Shown here in pieces: positions 1-6,525 of a stretch of DNA of 9,253 nucleotides (within the stretch, counting starts at the first letter, position 1; every line of letters starts with the position of its first letter). Source of the stretch: Mycobacterium sp. GTDB taxonomy: Bacteria > Actinomycetota > Actinomycetes > Mycobacteriales > Mycobacteriaceae. The notes under the pieces are model-generated. The model saw only the letters and a list, made by a program, of their open reading frames with translations, did no database searches and was not told the origin of the DNA. The stretch is from assembly GCA_025965815.1 (NCBI GenBank), contig JAOPWF010000128.1, positions 1-9,253 of the forward strand, read 5' to 3'. A program made the translations under genes and the position numbers.

Positions 1-263
1 CTGGCGCCGATCGCCACCCCGAAATGGTTCTCGCCCGCGGCACGTATCCGTTCTTCGATACCGGCGGAGCGATACAGTTCCATCGTTCTGGCGCTGACGC
101 CGCGCAACTTGGGATGGCTCGACGTCGCGGCGTGCCGCTCCACCAACCAAACGCGTAATCCCTGTTGCGCCAAGAACATCGAAGCGGCCAACCCGACGAG
201 CCCGCCGCCGACGACCAGAACATCACAATCGCACGCGTCGTCACGCCTGAACGCGCCGCTCAC
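1..263 (-). CDS. FAD-dependent aromatic-hydroxylase-type monooxygenase, N-terminal part (cut by window edge)
   Basis: Only the first 87 or so codons are in the window; the C-terminus lies beyond position 1. Seen: a Rossmann FAD-binding motif VLVVGGGLVGLAAS near residues 14-27, the strand ending in LVERH that binds the FAD ribose, and the block TSSHPKLRGVSARTMELYR. That block is typical of the PheA/TfdB/MhpA/RdmE-like flavin monooxygenases, which use NAD(P)H and oxygen to hydroxylate phenols or polyketide aromatic rings. The GTG start at 261-263 is chosen because it has GAGG about 8 bases upstream, and the frame is closed further upstream by the stop of the cupin gene. It is the last visible gene of the leftward operon, 42 bases after the cupin gene. 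The family is clear; the substrate cannot be inferred from this fragment. Confidence 0.85.
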   Translation of the reverse strand, partial: MSGAFRRDDACDCDVLVVGGGLVGLAASMFLAQQGLRVWLVERHAATSSHPKLRGVSARTMELYRSAGIEERIRAAGENHFGVAIGA

Positions 264-305
264 AGCGCATGCCTCAGGGCTGTCGCAGACCCCGACATTG
301 TTTGA

Positions 306-857
306 TCAGCCTCCGTTTGCAGGGGTGGCATCGGTCATGGTGCCGACGAGCAGGCATGGCGCGTTCGACCGGTTGCTCCAGGCGTGGTTAGTGCCGCGGA
401 TGATGACGGTGTCTCCGGGCCGCATCAGCGTCTCATCGGTGTCGGTGATCAGAAAGATTTCGCCGCGGACGCAGGTGAGACAGTCAAGAGTGTCGGTGCG
501 GTGCATGCTCGGATGCCGGGCGAGATCGGTTTGGCTCGGCCGGTGCTTCTGGTGAACCTCTTCATTGAGGTCGGCGAGGACACGGCGGTGCTCGTCTTCG
601 TCGGCGTCGTCTGGCGGGATTTCCAGTGCCCGGCAAATCATGCCGGTGGGGAAGGGTTCGCGGCTGGCGCCGAGGCCCTCCGTCTGTGATCGGTCGCCGG
701 CAATGCTGTTGTCCACCGGGGTCTCTTGGGTTGCCCACAGCGTGGCGCGCCAGTAGTACCCCTCGCGGGATTGGACATTGGTCAGACCGTGTTGCAGTAC
801 CGCTGAGCGGCCTTCGGCGTCGGGCCCGACCACAAACCGGTTCACATGAGTCGTCAT
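306..857 (-). CDS. Cupin-domain protein, 183 aa
   Basis: The C-terminal half (about residues 115-178) is a single cupin barrel: MHRTDTLDCL, then GEIFLITDTDETLMRPGD, then RGTNHAWSN. This layout fits small cupins encoded beside oxidoreductases and hydrolases in degradation clusters. The usual metal-binding HxH of cupin motif 1 is replaced by H-x2-D (His119, Asp122), while His158 of motif 2 is kept, so metal binding may be altered or absent. The N-terminal 110 residues match no domain I recognise. The ATG start is preceded by AAAGGA, a good ribosome binding site. It is the third gene of the leftward operon, 34 bases after the aldolase gene. A catalytic or a ligand-sensing role is equally possible. 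Confidence 0.85.
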   Translation of the reverse strand: MTTHVNRFVVGPDAEGRSAVLQHGLTNVQSREGYYWRATLWATQETPVDNSIAGDRSQTEGLGASREPFPTGMICRALEIPPDDADEDEHRRVLADLNEEVHQKHRPSQTDLARHPSMHRTDTLDCLTCVRGEIFLITDTDETLMRPGDTVIIRGTNHAWSNRSNAPCLLVGTMTDATPANGG

Positions 858-862
858 TGCGC

Positions 863-873
863 TGTTCCTTTCA
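863..873 (-). promoter_or_regulatory. Ribosome binding site of the cupin gene
   Basis: On the minus strand this reads TGAAAGGAACA, five bases before the ATG. The same 11 bases precede the aldolase gene (1753-1763). The AAGGA core pairs with the 16S anti-Shine-Dalgarno and supports the chosen start at 857. Confidence 0.7.
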
Positions 874-891
874 ATCGTGGTTGTCGGCTTC

Positions 892-1746
892 TCACGCAGT
901 GATATGCGGTGCGAAGTCTGGAGTTGGAGTAACGGGGCGGGTGTAGGCGGTGCCTTGCACCGAGTCGCCGGCGATGCGGACGGTGTGCTCGCAGAATCGC
1001 CGGAATCCCATGACGTCCAGGCCGAGGCAAAACACCTTGACGCCGTCTTCCAGCGCGGATTTACAGCCGTCGACGCTGGGATCGAGTACCGGGCCGCCCA
1101 TCACCGCGACGCCGTGCCGATCGGCGGCGGCTTGCACCTTCAGGTACGCCTCACGGATCTTGGGGCTGTCGGTCATGTTGTTGCCCTCGCCGATGGCGTA
1201 GGCGAGATCGCCGGGACCGAAGGCCAGGATGTGGACTTGGTCCAGTGCGCAGATCTCGTCGATGTTGTCGACGGCGTCGGGGTTCTCGATGAGCGGGACC
1301 ACGAGGAAGTTGCGGTTGTTCCATTCGGCGTAGTCGACGAAGCTGCGGTAGGAGTACCTGGCGGCGCGGGTGGCCGGGCAGATGCCTCGCGTGCCCAATG
1401 GCGGAAAGAGTGCGGCGTCGAGGACACGGCGCACATCGTCGGCCGATTTCACCTCCGGCACGAACAAGCCTTGGGCGCCGGCTTCCATCGCGCGTCGGAC
1501 GGCGGTTTCATCGCCACAGTGCGGCACGCGGACAAGCGGCACCAGGCCGACAGCCTCGGCGGCCAGGATCGCTTCCTCGATGGCTCGGGGGTTGGACGGG
1601 GAATGCTCGGTGTCGAGCATGACGAAGTCGAAGCCGGTCAGCCCTAGGACTTCTATCAGGGCGCGATCGCCGGTAAAACACTGCATTCCCAACGGAATCT
1701 GCCGCCCTTTGATCATCGTGAGCAGGCGGTTGTCGGTGTCGAACAT
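892..1746 (-). CDS. HpcH/HpaI-family class II aldolase, 284 aa
   Basis: This is a metal-dependent retro-aldolase of the HpcH/HpaI family, which splits 4-hydroxy-2-oxo acids or 2-keto-3-deoxy sugar acids to pyruvate plus an aldehyde. The signature residues are present in order: MLDTEHS with the catalytic His (48), LVRVP with the pyruvate-binding Arg (73), GAQGLFVPEV, PLIENP with metal ligand Glu154, and FGPGDLA with metal ligand Asp180. These correspond to His45, Arg70, Glu149 and Asp175 of E. coli HpaI, so the enzyme should be active. Length is slightly above the usual 250-265 because of a C-terminal tail of about 20 residues. The ATG is preceded by AAAGGA. It lies 37 bases after the GlcG-like gene in the same operon. 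The exact substrate is unknown. Confidence 0.92.
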   Translation of the reverse strand: MFDTDNRLLTMIKGRQIPLGMQCFTGDRALIEVLGLTGFDFVMLDTEHSPSNPRAIEEAILAAEAVGLVPLVRVPHCGDETAVRRAMEAGAQGLFVPEVKSADDVRRVLDAALFPPLGTRGICPATRAARYSYRSFVDYAEWNNRNFLVVPLIENPDAVDNIDEICALDQVHILAFGPGDLAYAIGEGNNMTDSPKIREAYLKVQAAADRHGVAVMGGPVLDPSVDGCKSALEDGVKVFCLGLDVMGFRRFCEHTVRIAGDSVQGTAYTRPVTPTPDFAPHITA

Positions 1747-1752
1747 GGTTGG

Positions 1753-1763
1753 TGTTCCTTTCA
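1753..1763 (-). promoter_or_regulatory. Ribosome binding site of the aldolase gene
   Basis: The minus strand reads TGAAAGGAACA, six bases before the ATG at 1746. It is identical to the element before the cupin gene at 863-873. Confidence 0.7.
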
Positions 1764-1783
1764 GTTACCGGGTTGGTGAGGGA

Positions 1784-2233
1784 TCAGGCACCGGGATCGG
1801 CTCGCAGGCCACAGGCTGTGATGCCGTGGATGGCGCAGGCTTCGTCGTCGTCGGGCAGGTGGCCACTCACCCCGACCGCGCCGATGACTTGTTCGTTCTC
1901 GTCGCGGACGAGCACCCCGCCGGGGACAGGTACGAGGTTGCCGTCGGCCAGCGACACCAGGGCGTTGACGAACGCGGGGTCGGACGCCGCGCGTGCGGCC
2001 AGACTGCGGCTGCCCACGCCCATGTTCAGAGCCCCCTGGGCTTTTCCGCGGGCGATGCTCTCACGCAGCAGGCTGGAGCCATCTTCTCCGGCGAAGGCCA
2101 CCAGCCGGCCGGCCGTATCGAGTACGGCGACCGACATCGAGGGAAAGTCGCTCCTGCGAGCGTGCGCAAGCGCGCGCACGACGATGGTGCGGGCGGCGGC
2201 GAGACTTATCGCGGGACCCCACAGGTTCGACAT
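1784..2233 (-). CDS. GlcG/HbpS-like (DUF336) protein, 149 aa
   Basis: Small single-domain protein of the GlcG/HbpS (DUF336, heme-degrading-domain) family. Seen: an N-terminal helix with LAAARTIVVRALAHA, the strand MSVAVLDTAGRLVAFAGEDG, a helix SIARGKAQGAL, and the conserved VPGGVLVRDENEQVIGAVGVSG near residues 103-124. HbpS in Streptomyces binds heme; GlcG sits in glycolate operons without a settled function. Such proteins are common in catabolic operons. It is the promoter-proximal gene of the leftward operon. A GTG at 2234-2236 directly precedes the ATG at 2231-2233. The ATG is preferred because GGAGG lies six bases before it but only three before the GTG. Its biochemical role here is not predictable. 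Confidence 0.85.
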   Translation of the reverse strand: MSNLWGPAISLAAARTIVVRALAHARRSDFPSMSVAVLDTAGRLVAFAGEDGSSLLRESIARGKAQGALNMGVGSRSLAARAASDPAFVNALVSLADGNLVPVPGGVLVRDENEQVIGAVGVSGHLPDDDEACAIHGITACGLRADPGA

Positions 2234-2275
2234 CACGCCCCTCCAAACAACAATGATCGTTTCTATTTGACGCTG

Positions 2276-2304
2276 AATGTACGCTGGCGTGGGCCATAGC
2301 GCAA
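2276..2304 (-). promoter_or_regulatory. Promoter of the leftward operon (GlcG-like, aldolase, cupin, monooxygenase)
   Basis: On the minus strand, TTGCGC (2304-2299) and TACATT (2281-2276) are separated by exactly 17 bases. This is a good match to a SigA-type -35/-10 pair with the mycobacterial TANNNT -10. Transcription would start near 2270, leaving a leader of about 37 bases with the GGAGG site. It is back-to-back with the promoter of the regulator gene, so one bound repressor could block both. Inferred from sequence only. Confidence 0.5.
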
Positions 2305-2319
2305 CCGAGCGTTTTCGTT

Positions 2320-2325
2320 TACGAT
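2320..2325 (+). promoter_or_regulatory. -10 box (TACGAT) of the TetR gene, placed for a leaderless transcript
   Basis: TACGAT matches TANNNT. With its last T at -7, the start point (+1) falls on the G of the GTG start codon at 2332. No Shine-Dalgarno sequence precedes that GTG, which fits leaderless initiation. The -35 region (around 2297-2302) has no good match. Confidence 0.5.
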
Positions 2326-2331
2326 GCGTAT

Positions 2332-2979
2332 GTGCCCCGACTCAGCGAGAAGACCCGCGCGCAGCGCCGCCAGCACATCCTCACCAGTGCCTGGATGTGC
2401 TTCTCGCGCGACGGCTTCCACGCCACGTCGATGGACCAGGTGATCGCTGCGACGGGGATGTCCTCGAGCGCGGTGTACCGCTACTTCCGCAGCAAGGAGG
2501 AGATCATCCATGCCACTGTCGATGAAGGGGTGGCCAGGGTGCGGGGCATCTTCGTGGGCCTGCTGAACCGCGACCCCTGCCCCACTCCGGCCGAAACGTT
2601 GACCCTGTTGGTCGCCGAGCTGCACCGCAGGACCGACAACCCCGACTACGACATGACCCGCATCGCCCTGATGGGGTGGGCGGAGGCGCTGCGCGATCCG
2701 GTACTCCACAAGCGAGCCCGGGCGCTGTACCTCGACACCCTCGACCACATCGCCGAACTGGCCGACCGGTGGCGCGACGACGGGCACATCCCGCCAGGCT
2801 CGGACACCAAAGCGGTTGCCGCCAGCCTATTTTCGCTGATGCATGGCCTGATCGTCATGCACCACCTCGTCGACGACGTTCCGGCCGATGCCCTGCGCGA
2901 CGGAGTTTCGCTGCTCGGTGCGGCCGCCGCTCGTTCCGACACGTTGACCACCACCACACCACAGGAGACGACACGATGA
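2332..2979 (+). CDS. TetR/AcrR-family transcriptional regulator, 215 aa
   Basis: The N-terminal DNA-binding domain is typical: RQHILTSAWMCFSRDGFHAT, then helix-turn-helix SMDQVIAATGMSSSAVYRYF with RSKEEI following (about residues 33-58). The remaining 150 residues form the helical ligand-binding and dimerisation part, with no recognisable ligand class. It probably represses one or both of the divergent operons and responds to a pathway compound; this is inferred from position. The GTG start is preferred because a TACGAT box sits exactly where a leaderless transcript needs it and because MPRLSEKTRAQRR is a normal TetR beginning. Its stop overlaps the start of the next gene (ATGA), so the two are translationally coupled. 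Confidence 0.9.
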   Translation: MPRLSEKTRAQRRQHILTSAWMCFSRDGFHATSMDQVIAATGMSSSAVYRYFRSKEEIIHATVDEGVARVRGIFVGLLNRDPCPTPAETLTLLVAELHRRTDNPDYDMTRIALMGWAEALRDPVLHKRARALYLDTLDHIAELADRWRDDGHIPPGSDTKAVAASLFSLMHGLIVMHHLVDDVPADALRDGVSLLGAAAARSDTLTTTTPQETTR

Positions 2980-3698
2980 CCGATATCGACCTGACCGACC
3001 CGGCCGCGGCCCGCAAAGGCTCCCCGCGCCTCCATGGCTACCTGGCCACCCCACGCGGTAGCGGTCCGTGGCCCGGTGTGGTGATGATCCACGAAATCTT
3101 CGGCCTTGACGATGTCATGCGTGGCCACGCAGACCGACTCGCCGACCTCGGTTACCTCACCCTCGCCGTCGATCTGTTCAGCACGGACGGCACCGCACGG
3201 TGCCTCGTCTCCACCATGGCCGCCATGGTTCGCGGGCACGGCCGCGCGTTCGCCGACATCTCAGCCGCCCGCGAGTACCTGGCCGTTTCTGGCGACTGCA
3301 CCGGCAAAATCGGCGTCATCGGCTTCTGCATCGGCGGTGGCTTCGCGCTGCTCAGCGCGGGCGATGGTTACGACGCTGCCGCAGTCAACTACGGCCAACT
3401 CCCCCGCCACCTCGACGAAACACTGGCCGGTGCCTGCCCCATCGTGGCCAGCTACGGTCGCCGCGACCCCTCACTCAGGGGCGCGGCCGACCGGCTCGAC
3501 GCGGCACTCGACAAAGCGGGGGTGATCCACGACGTCAAGGAATATCCGGCCGCCAGCCACGCGTTCCTCAACGACACCGAAACCGGGCCGCGCGTGCTTC
3601 GTCCCCTCTTGCGGGTAGCCGGCATCGGCCCAGAACCCGACTCAGCCAAGGACGCCTGGGAGCGCATCGCAATATTCTTCGCCGACCACCTGCACTGA
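2976..3698 (+). CDS. Dienelactone hydrolase family protein, 240 aa
   Basis: An alpha/beta hydrolase of the dienelactone hydrolase (carboxymethylenebutenolidase) family, which opens lactone rings formed during aromatic ring cleavage. The whole catalytic set is visible: Glu40 in MIHEIFGL, nucleophile Cys118 in GFCIGGG, Asp164 in SYGRRDPS and His195 in ASHAF. Length matches the family (about 230-250). The ATG overlaps the TetR stop by ATGA and has AGGAG about nine bases upstream at 2962-2966. No signal peptide is present, so it is cytoplasmic. It is followed 41 bases later by the SDR. The Cys-Asp-His triad argues for true lactone or ester hydrolysis rather than a serine esterase; the natural substrate is unknown. 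Confidence 0.92.
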   Translation: MTDIDLTDPAAARKGSPRLHGYLATPRGSGPWPGVVMIHEIFGLDDVMRGHADRLADLGYLTLAVDLFSTDGTARCLVSTMAAMVRGHGRAFADISAAREYLAVSGDCTGKIGVIGFCIGGGFALLSAGDGYDAAAVNYGQLPRHLDETLAGACPIVASYGRRDPSLRGAADRLDAALDKAGVIHDVKEYPAASHAFLNDTETGPRVLRPLLRVAGIGPEPDSAKDAWERIAIFFADHLH

Positions 3699-3739
3699 CA
3701 TACCAGTTCAAGATCGAAGGTTGCCGCAGTGGCGAACAC

Positions 3740-4591
3740 ATGGTCATCACGGGATCCAATTCGGGCATGGGACGCGCGGTCGCCGACCAGTTGCTCGTCG
3801 CCGGCCACCGGGTGGCGGTGACGGCGCGCCGGCCAGAGATGCTGATCGACCTCGCGGACCGATTCGGCGAACAGGTCTGGACGGCGAGGCTGGACGTCAC
3901 CGACACCGAGCAGATCCGGGCAGTGGTCGAGCGCGCGTTCGCCGAGCTCGGCCGCATCGACGTGATTTTCTCCAACGCCGGCTATGGACTCACAGGTGCG
4001 GTGGAAGAACTCAACGACCAGGAACTGGCCGACGCGTTGGACACCAACCTCATCGGTCCGATCCAGCTGGCACGCGCGGTGCTGCCACACCTGCGTGCCC
4101 AGCGCGGCGGCCGATTCCTCCAGCTGTCCAGCATCGGTGGCCAGATCAGCGATCCTGGCATGAGCCCCTACGCGGCGGCGAAGTGGGGAATCGAGGGATT
4201 CATGCAGGCGCTCAAGGGCGAGGTCAGCGAATTCGGTATCGACGTCACGCTGATCGAGCCAGGGAACGTGCCGACCGACTTCGGCACCAATCACAGGTTC
4301 GCGACCGCCATGGCGGAGTATGAGTCCGGGCCCGTCGGCAGGCTGCGACGATTCATCCAGACACCCGGGGCGGTCAACGCGGCGGCCCAGTCCGATTTGC
4401 GCAAGGTCGCCTCGGCGATCATCGCTGTCGCCGAGCAGACCCCCGCCCCGACCCGGCTCGCGCTGGGGCCCGATGCGTACGACTACATCCACGAAGCACT
4501 GACCACCCGCATGGCTGAGCTGGAATCGCTGAAGGACATCTCCTGCCGTGTCGCGGTGGACGGCCCACTGCCGGACGCGAACTGGCGATAG
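3740..4591 (+). CDS. Classical short-chain dehydrogenase/reductase (SDR), 283 aa
   Basis: An NAD(P)-dependent oxidoreductase of the classical SDR family. Motifs, numbered from the ATG at 3740, are: TGSNSGMG coenzyme glycine motif (4-11), LDVTD (51-55), NAGYG (79-83), a catalytic Ser in QLSSIGG (about 130-131), and YAAAK with Tyr144 and Lys148. The C-terminal extension (about residues 185-283) resembles SDRs of about 280 residues acting on lipophilic substrates. The start is doubtful: the ATG at 3740 has no ribosome binding site and leaves only two residues before the first strand, whereas GAAGG at 3716-3720 sits eight bases before a GTG at 3729 that is out of frame. It is the last gene of the rightward operon. 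Confidence 0.9.
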   Translation: MVITGSNSGMGRAVADQLLVAGHRVAVTARRPEMLIDLADRFGEQVWTARLDVTDTEQIRAVVERAFAELGRIDVIFSNAGYGLTGAVEELNDQELADALDTNLIGPIQLARAVLPHLRAQRGGRFLQLSSIGGQISDPGMSPYAAAKWGIEGFMQALKGEVSEFGIDVTLIEPGNVPTDFGTNHRFATAMAEYESGPVGRLRRFIQTPGAVNAAAQSDLRKVASAIIAVAEQTPAPTRLALGPDAYDYIHEALTTRMAELESLKDISCRVAVDGPLPDANWR

Positions 4592-4627
4592 AACCGCGGC
4601 CGCGACCCACCCGAACGGGCCCAGCGC
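4592..4627. other. Convergent intergenic gap, no clear terminator
   Basis: These 36 bases separate the ends of the SDR (plus) and the O-methyltransferase (minus). A 10-base palindrome CGCGGCCGCG lies at 4595-4604 but has no loop and no T-tract, so a factor-independent terminator is not supported. Confidence 0.4.
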
Positions 4628-5830
4628 TCACGGCAACCGGCCTGGCTTGTATCCGAACACCATTGAGGTGGGGCCGACGAGGTGACGCGTCGTCACACGA
4701 TCGAAGCCGGCAGCGCGAAGCCAGTCAGCACACTCGCTTGTTGTGGCTTCGAAGCCTTCTCGCATCTCGAGCATGATATTCAAGCTCGACAGCAGGCTCA
4801 TGTAGTTATGCGGGTTGCGTGGGTTCACCATGGCGTCGCAAATGAGAACAGCGCCTCCGGGCGGGACAGCCGAATAGGCTTTCGCGATCAGCTCGCGGCG
4901 CGTTTCTTGGCTGTAACCGTGGAGCACGTGGCCAAAGGAGATCACATCGGCGTTGGGCAGTGGACCGTCATACATATCCCCCGGGATGAAGCGGAGGCGG
5001 TCACTGAGCCCGAACGACGCGACGTATTCCTCGAAGATGGGCCCTACCGGCGCCAGGTCGTAGCTGGCCCCGCTGAGATGGGAATGAGTCAGCGCGACTC
5101 GCACCGGCATCGCGCCCTGGGCGGCGCCGATGTCAACGAATGTTCGGAAGCGCCTCCACGGGAAGCGCGCCGCGATGAACGTCGACTCTCCCGTCGAGAT
5201 CCCCGTCATCCCAGCCAGGAATTCCTTCAGTGCCGTCGGGTCGCGGTAAACGGAGGAGAAGAACTCGTTGTCTCCAGATTCCTCATCTGCTGCGGGTTGC
5301 CCCGTCCGCAGCAGATCCCCCAGCCCCGACCAGATGTCGTACAGCCGTTTACTCGACAGCTCCATCAGTCCACCGATGTAGCTGGGTTTCTCACGATCCA
5401 GGAACAGGTTGGCCCGCCGCGAGTTCGAGTAACGACCGGTCCGGTCGCACCGGAGAAGTCCCATAGCGACCAGACAGTCCAGGGCCGGTTGGGCAGCCCG
5501 CGGGTGCCAGCGGAGATGCTCCATCAATTCTGGTGCGGACAGCGGGCCGCTCGCCAATTCGGTGAACACGCCGCATTCAACCGCGGTGAGAATGACCCGG
5601 GAGGACCAAAACCCCATCCCCAGTTGCAGAATGCTCTCCGGGCCACCTAAGCGCCGCAGCACGGAACCGATCAGCCGGCTCTGGAAAGCCCGCATCATCA
5701 TCACTTCACGGCGAATGTCGCGGACGCGGCGACGGCTGAGTAAATGCTTGGCCCCCTCCGCGTCCAGCGAATCACCGTCTCGCCCCTTCGCAGCCGGCCA
5801 TCCGGGAGGCAAGGTCTGCGCGTCGGACAT
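4628..5830 (-). CDS. O-methyltransferase, Methyltransf_2 type, about 400 aa
   Basis: A two-domain SAM-dependent methyltransferase. Residues 75-145 form the winged-helix dimerisation domain (SSRVILTAVECGVFTELA, then a helix with HPRAAQPALDCLVAMGLL). Residues 230-400 are the Rossmann SAM domain: motif I VDIGAAQGAMPVR (232-244), GDMYDGPLPNADVISFGHVLH (284-304) with His304 where plant O-methyltransferases carry the catalytic base, and PPGGAVLICDAMV (323-335). Relatives methylate hydroxyl groups on aromatic, polyketide or carotenoid compounds. The ATG at 5830 is the first plausible start, since upstream sequence is low-quality; alternatives are the ATG triplet at 5693-5701, which would remove 43 arginine-rich residues. 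No start has a clear ribosome binding site. It stands alone, convergent with the SDR. Confidence 0.85.
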   Translation of the reverse strand: MSDAQTLPPGWPAAKGRDGDSLDAEGAKHLLSRRRVRDIRREVMMMRAFQSRLIGSVLRRLGGPESILQLGMGFWSSRVILTAVECGVFTELASGPLSAPELMEHLRWHPRAAQPALDCLVAMGLLRCDRTGRYSNSRRANLFLDREKPSYIGGLMELSSKRLYDIWSGLGDLLRTGQPAADEESGDNEFFSSVYRDPTALKEFLAGMTGISTGESTFIAARFPWRRFRTFVDIGAAQGAMPVRVALTHSHLSGASYDLAPVGPIFEEYVASFGLSDRLRFIPGDMYDGPLPNADVISFGHVLHGYSQETRRELIAKAYSAVPPGGAVLICDAMVNPRNPHNYMSLLSSLNIMLEMREGFEATTSECADWLRAAGFDRVTTRHLVGPTSMVFGYKPGRLP

Positions 5831-6020
5831 GTCGATGTCGTATATCCCGTCTTCACCGGGAGTGCGGGAAGCCACACACTCAACACGACCCGCGCCGCGT
5901 CGAAGTTCGAAGATGCGCCGAAAATCACATCGCCGTCCCGAGCCGCGTCGATTCGTTGTGGGTGGACGACCACCTGAACTCGTTGATGCCGCGTGCGATC
6001 GCCACACCGCAGTACCCCGG
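5831..6020. other. Region with no recognisable gene
   Basis: All six frames were read. Open frames exist on both strands but none gives a sequence resembling a known domain, and the minus-strand extension of the O-methyltransferase frame is arginine- and serine-rich. It probably contains the methyltransferase upstream region and decayed sequence. No convincing promoter was found. Confidence 0.4.
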
Positions 6021-6295
6021 TACGACTCGTACGCTCAGAGGGCCATCAAGATCCGTCAGCGATGCCGTGAGGCGATGACTACCGGCGGCAGGGTCGCGAT
6101 CGTCGAAGTGGTTCTGGGAGGGCTCACCGATCCCGGCTGGGGCGCCTTGATTGACATGAGCATGGTTGCGGTCAGTCCTGGCCAGGAACGCTCCCTCGAA
6201 GAGTACGACGACCGCCTCGCCGCGCCGGCCGGCGGCGCGCAGCGCTGCTGGCCACAACCTCCCCACAAAGCGTCATCGATGCCGTCGCGGCGTGA
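6021..6295 (+). pseudogene. 3' remnant of a second O-methyltransferase, frameshifted
   Basis: From about 6021 the frame reads AIKIRQRCREAMTTGGRVAI and then a segment ending EERSLEEYDD-like (GQERSLEEYDDRLA). This matches the end of bacterial Methyltransf_2 enzymes, usually AI-x-ILRRCREAM-x-PGGR-x-x-VE followed by LDL-x-ML and GGRERTEAEY. After about 6217 that frame turns to nonsense, but a different frame (positions 6224-6295) gives LLATTSPQSVIDAVAA followed by TGA, the expected tail of the same protein. A frameshift around 6220-6232 explains both. Everything upstream of the last 90 or so codons is missing: no winged-helix domain or SAM motif I can be found before 6021. It is a different subfamily from the intact methyltransferase at 4628-5830. 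Confidence 0.7.
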
Positions 6296-6390
6296 AACCC
6301 GCGGCCTGCGGATAGTGAGACTACGAATGGTTGGACAAAAGGATCAGACGGCGAGACGGCCGAACGACGGGTCTCTGAGCCAGCTTCGGC

Positions 6391-6394
6391 GGAG
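6391..6394 (+). promoter_or_regulatory. Ribosome binding site of the luciferase-like remnant
   Basis: GGAG lies six bases before the GTG at 6401, a normal spacing. It shows that the remnant keeps its original translation start. Confidence 0.5.
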
Positions 6395-6400
6395 CGCGGT

Positions 6401-6525
6401 GTGAAGTTTGGTATCTCAACTTTCATCACCGACGAGGGCGTGGGTCCACGATGGCTGGGCCCAGCGGTAGAGGAGCGCGGGTTCAACTCCCTCGTTGTCA
6501 CCGAGCACTCGCACATTCCGGTCGC
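6401..6525 (+). pseudogene. 5' remnant of an F420-dependent luciferase-like (LLM) oxidoreductase
   Basis: From GTG 6401 the frame reads KFGISTFITDEGVGPRWLG, then AVEERGFNSLVVTEHSHIP. This is the beginning of mycobacterial LLM-class flavin/F420-dependent oxidoreductases: first TIM-barrel strand, then the conserved ERGFDSL-x-VxEH-(S)HIP segment. Such proteins are normally about 280-340 residues. Here the similarity stops after about 40 codons near 6525, and the frame then runs to a stop near 6809 through arginine/serine-rich sequence with no LLM features. The rest of the gene was not found in any frame, so this is a truncated gene that still has its ribosome binding site. It cannot fold as an enzyme. 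Confidence 0.7.

Noticed and set aside
877..1647. Long plus-strand open frame of 256 codons antisense to the aldolase gene
   Set aside because: It is the mirror of a well-conserved gene in GC-rich DNA; its product has no recognisable domain, and the aldolase catalytic residues lie on the other strand.
3452..4492. Minus-strand open frame of 346 codons across the hydrolase/SDR junction
   Set aside because: It crosses two real genes on the opposite strand and has no domain; a GC-bias shadow.
4595..4604. CGCGGCCGCG palindrome as a terminator
   Set aside because: No loop and no following T-tract; common by chance at this base composition.
5562..6404. A single 280-codon plus-strand gene
   Set aside because: Its first half is antisense to the intact O-methyltransferase and meaningless; only the segment from about 6021 carries homology, and that is frameshifted.
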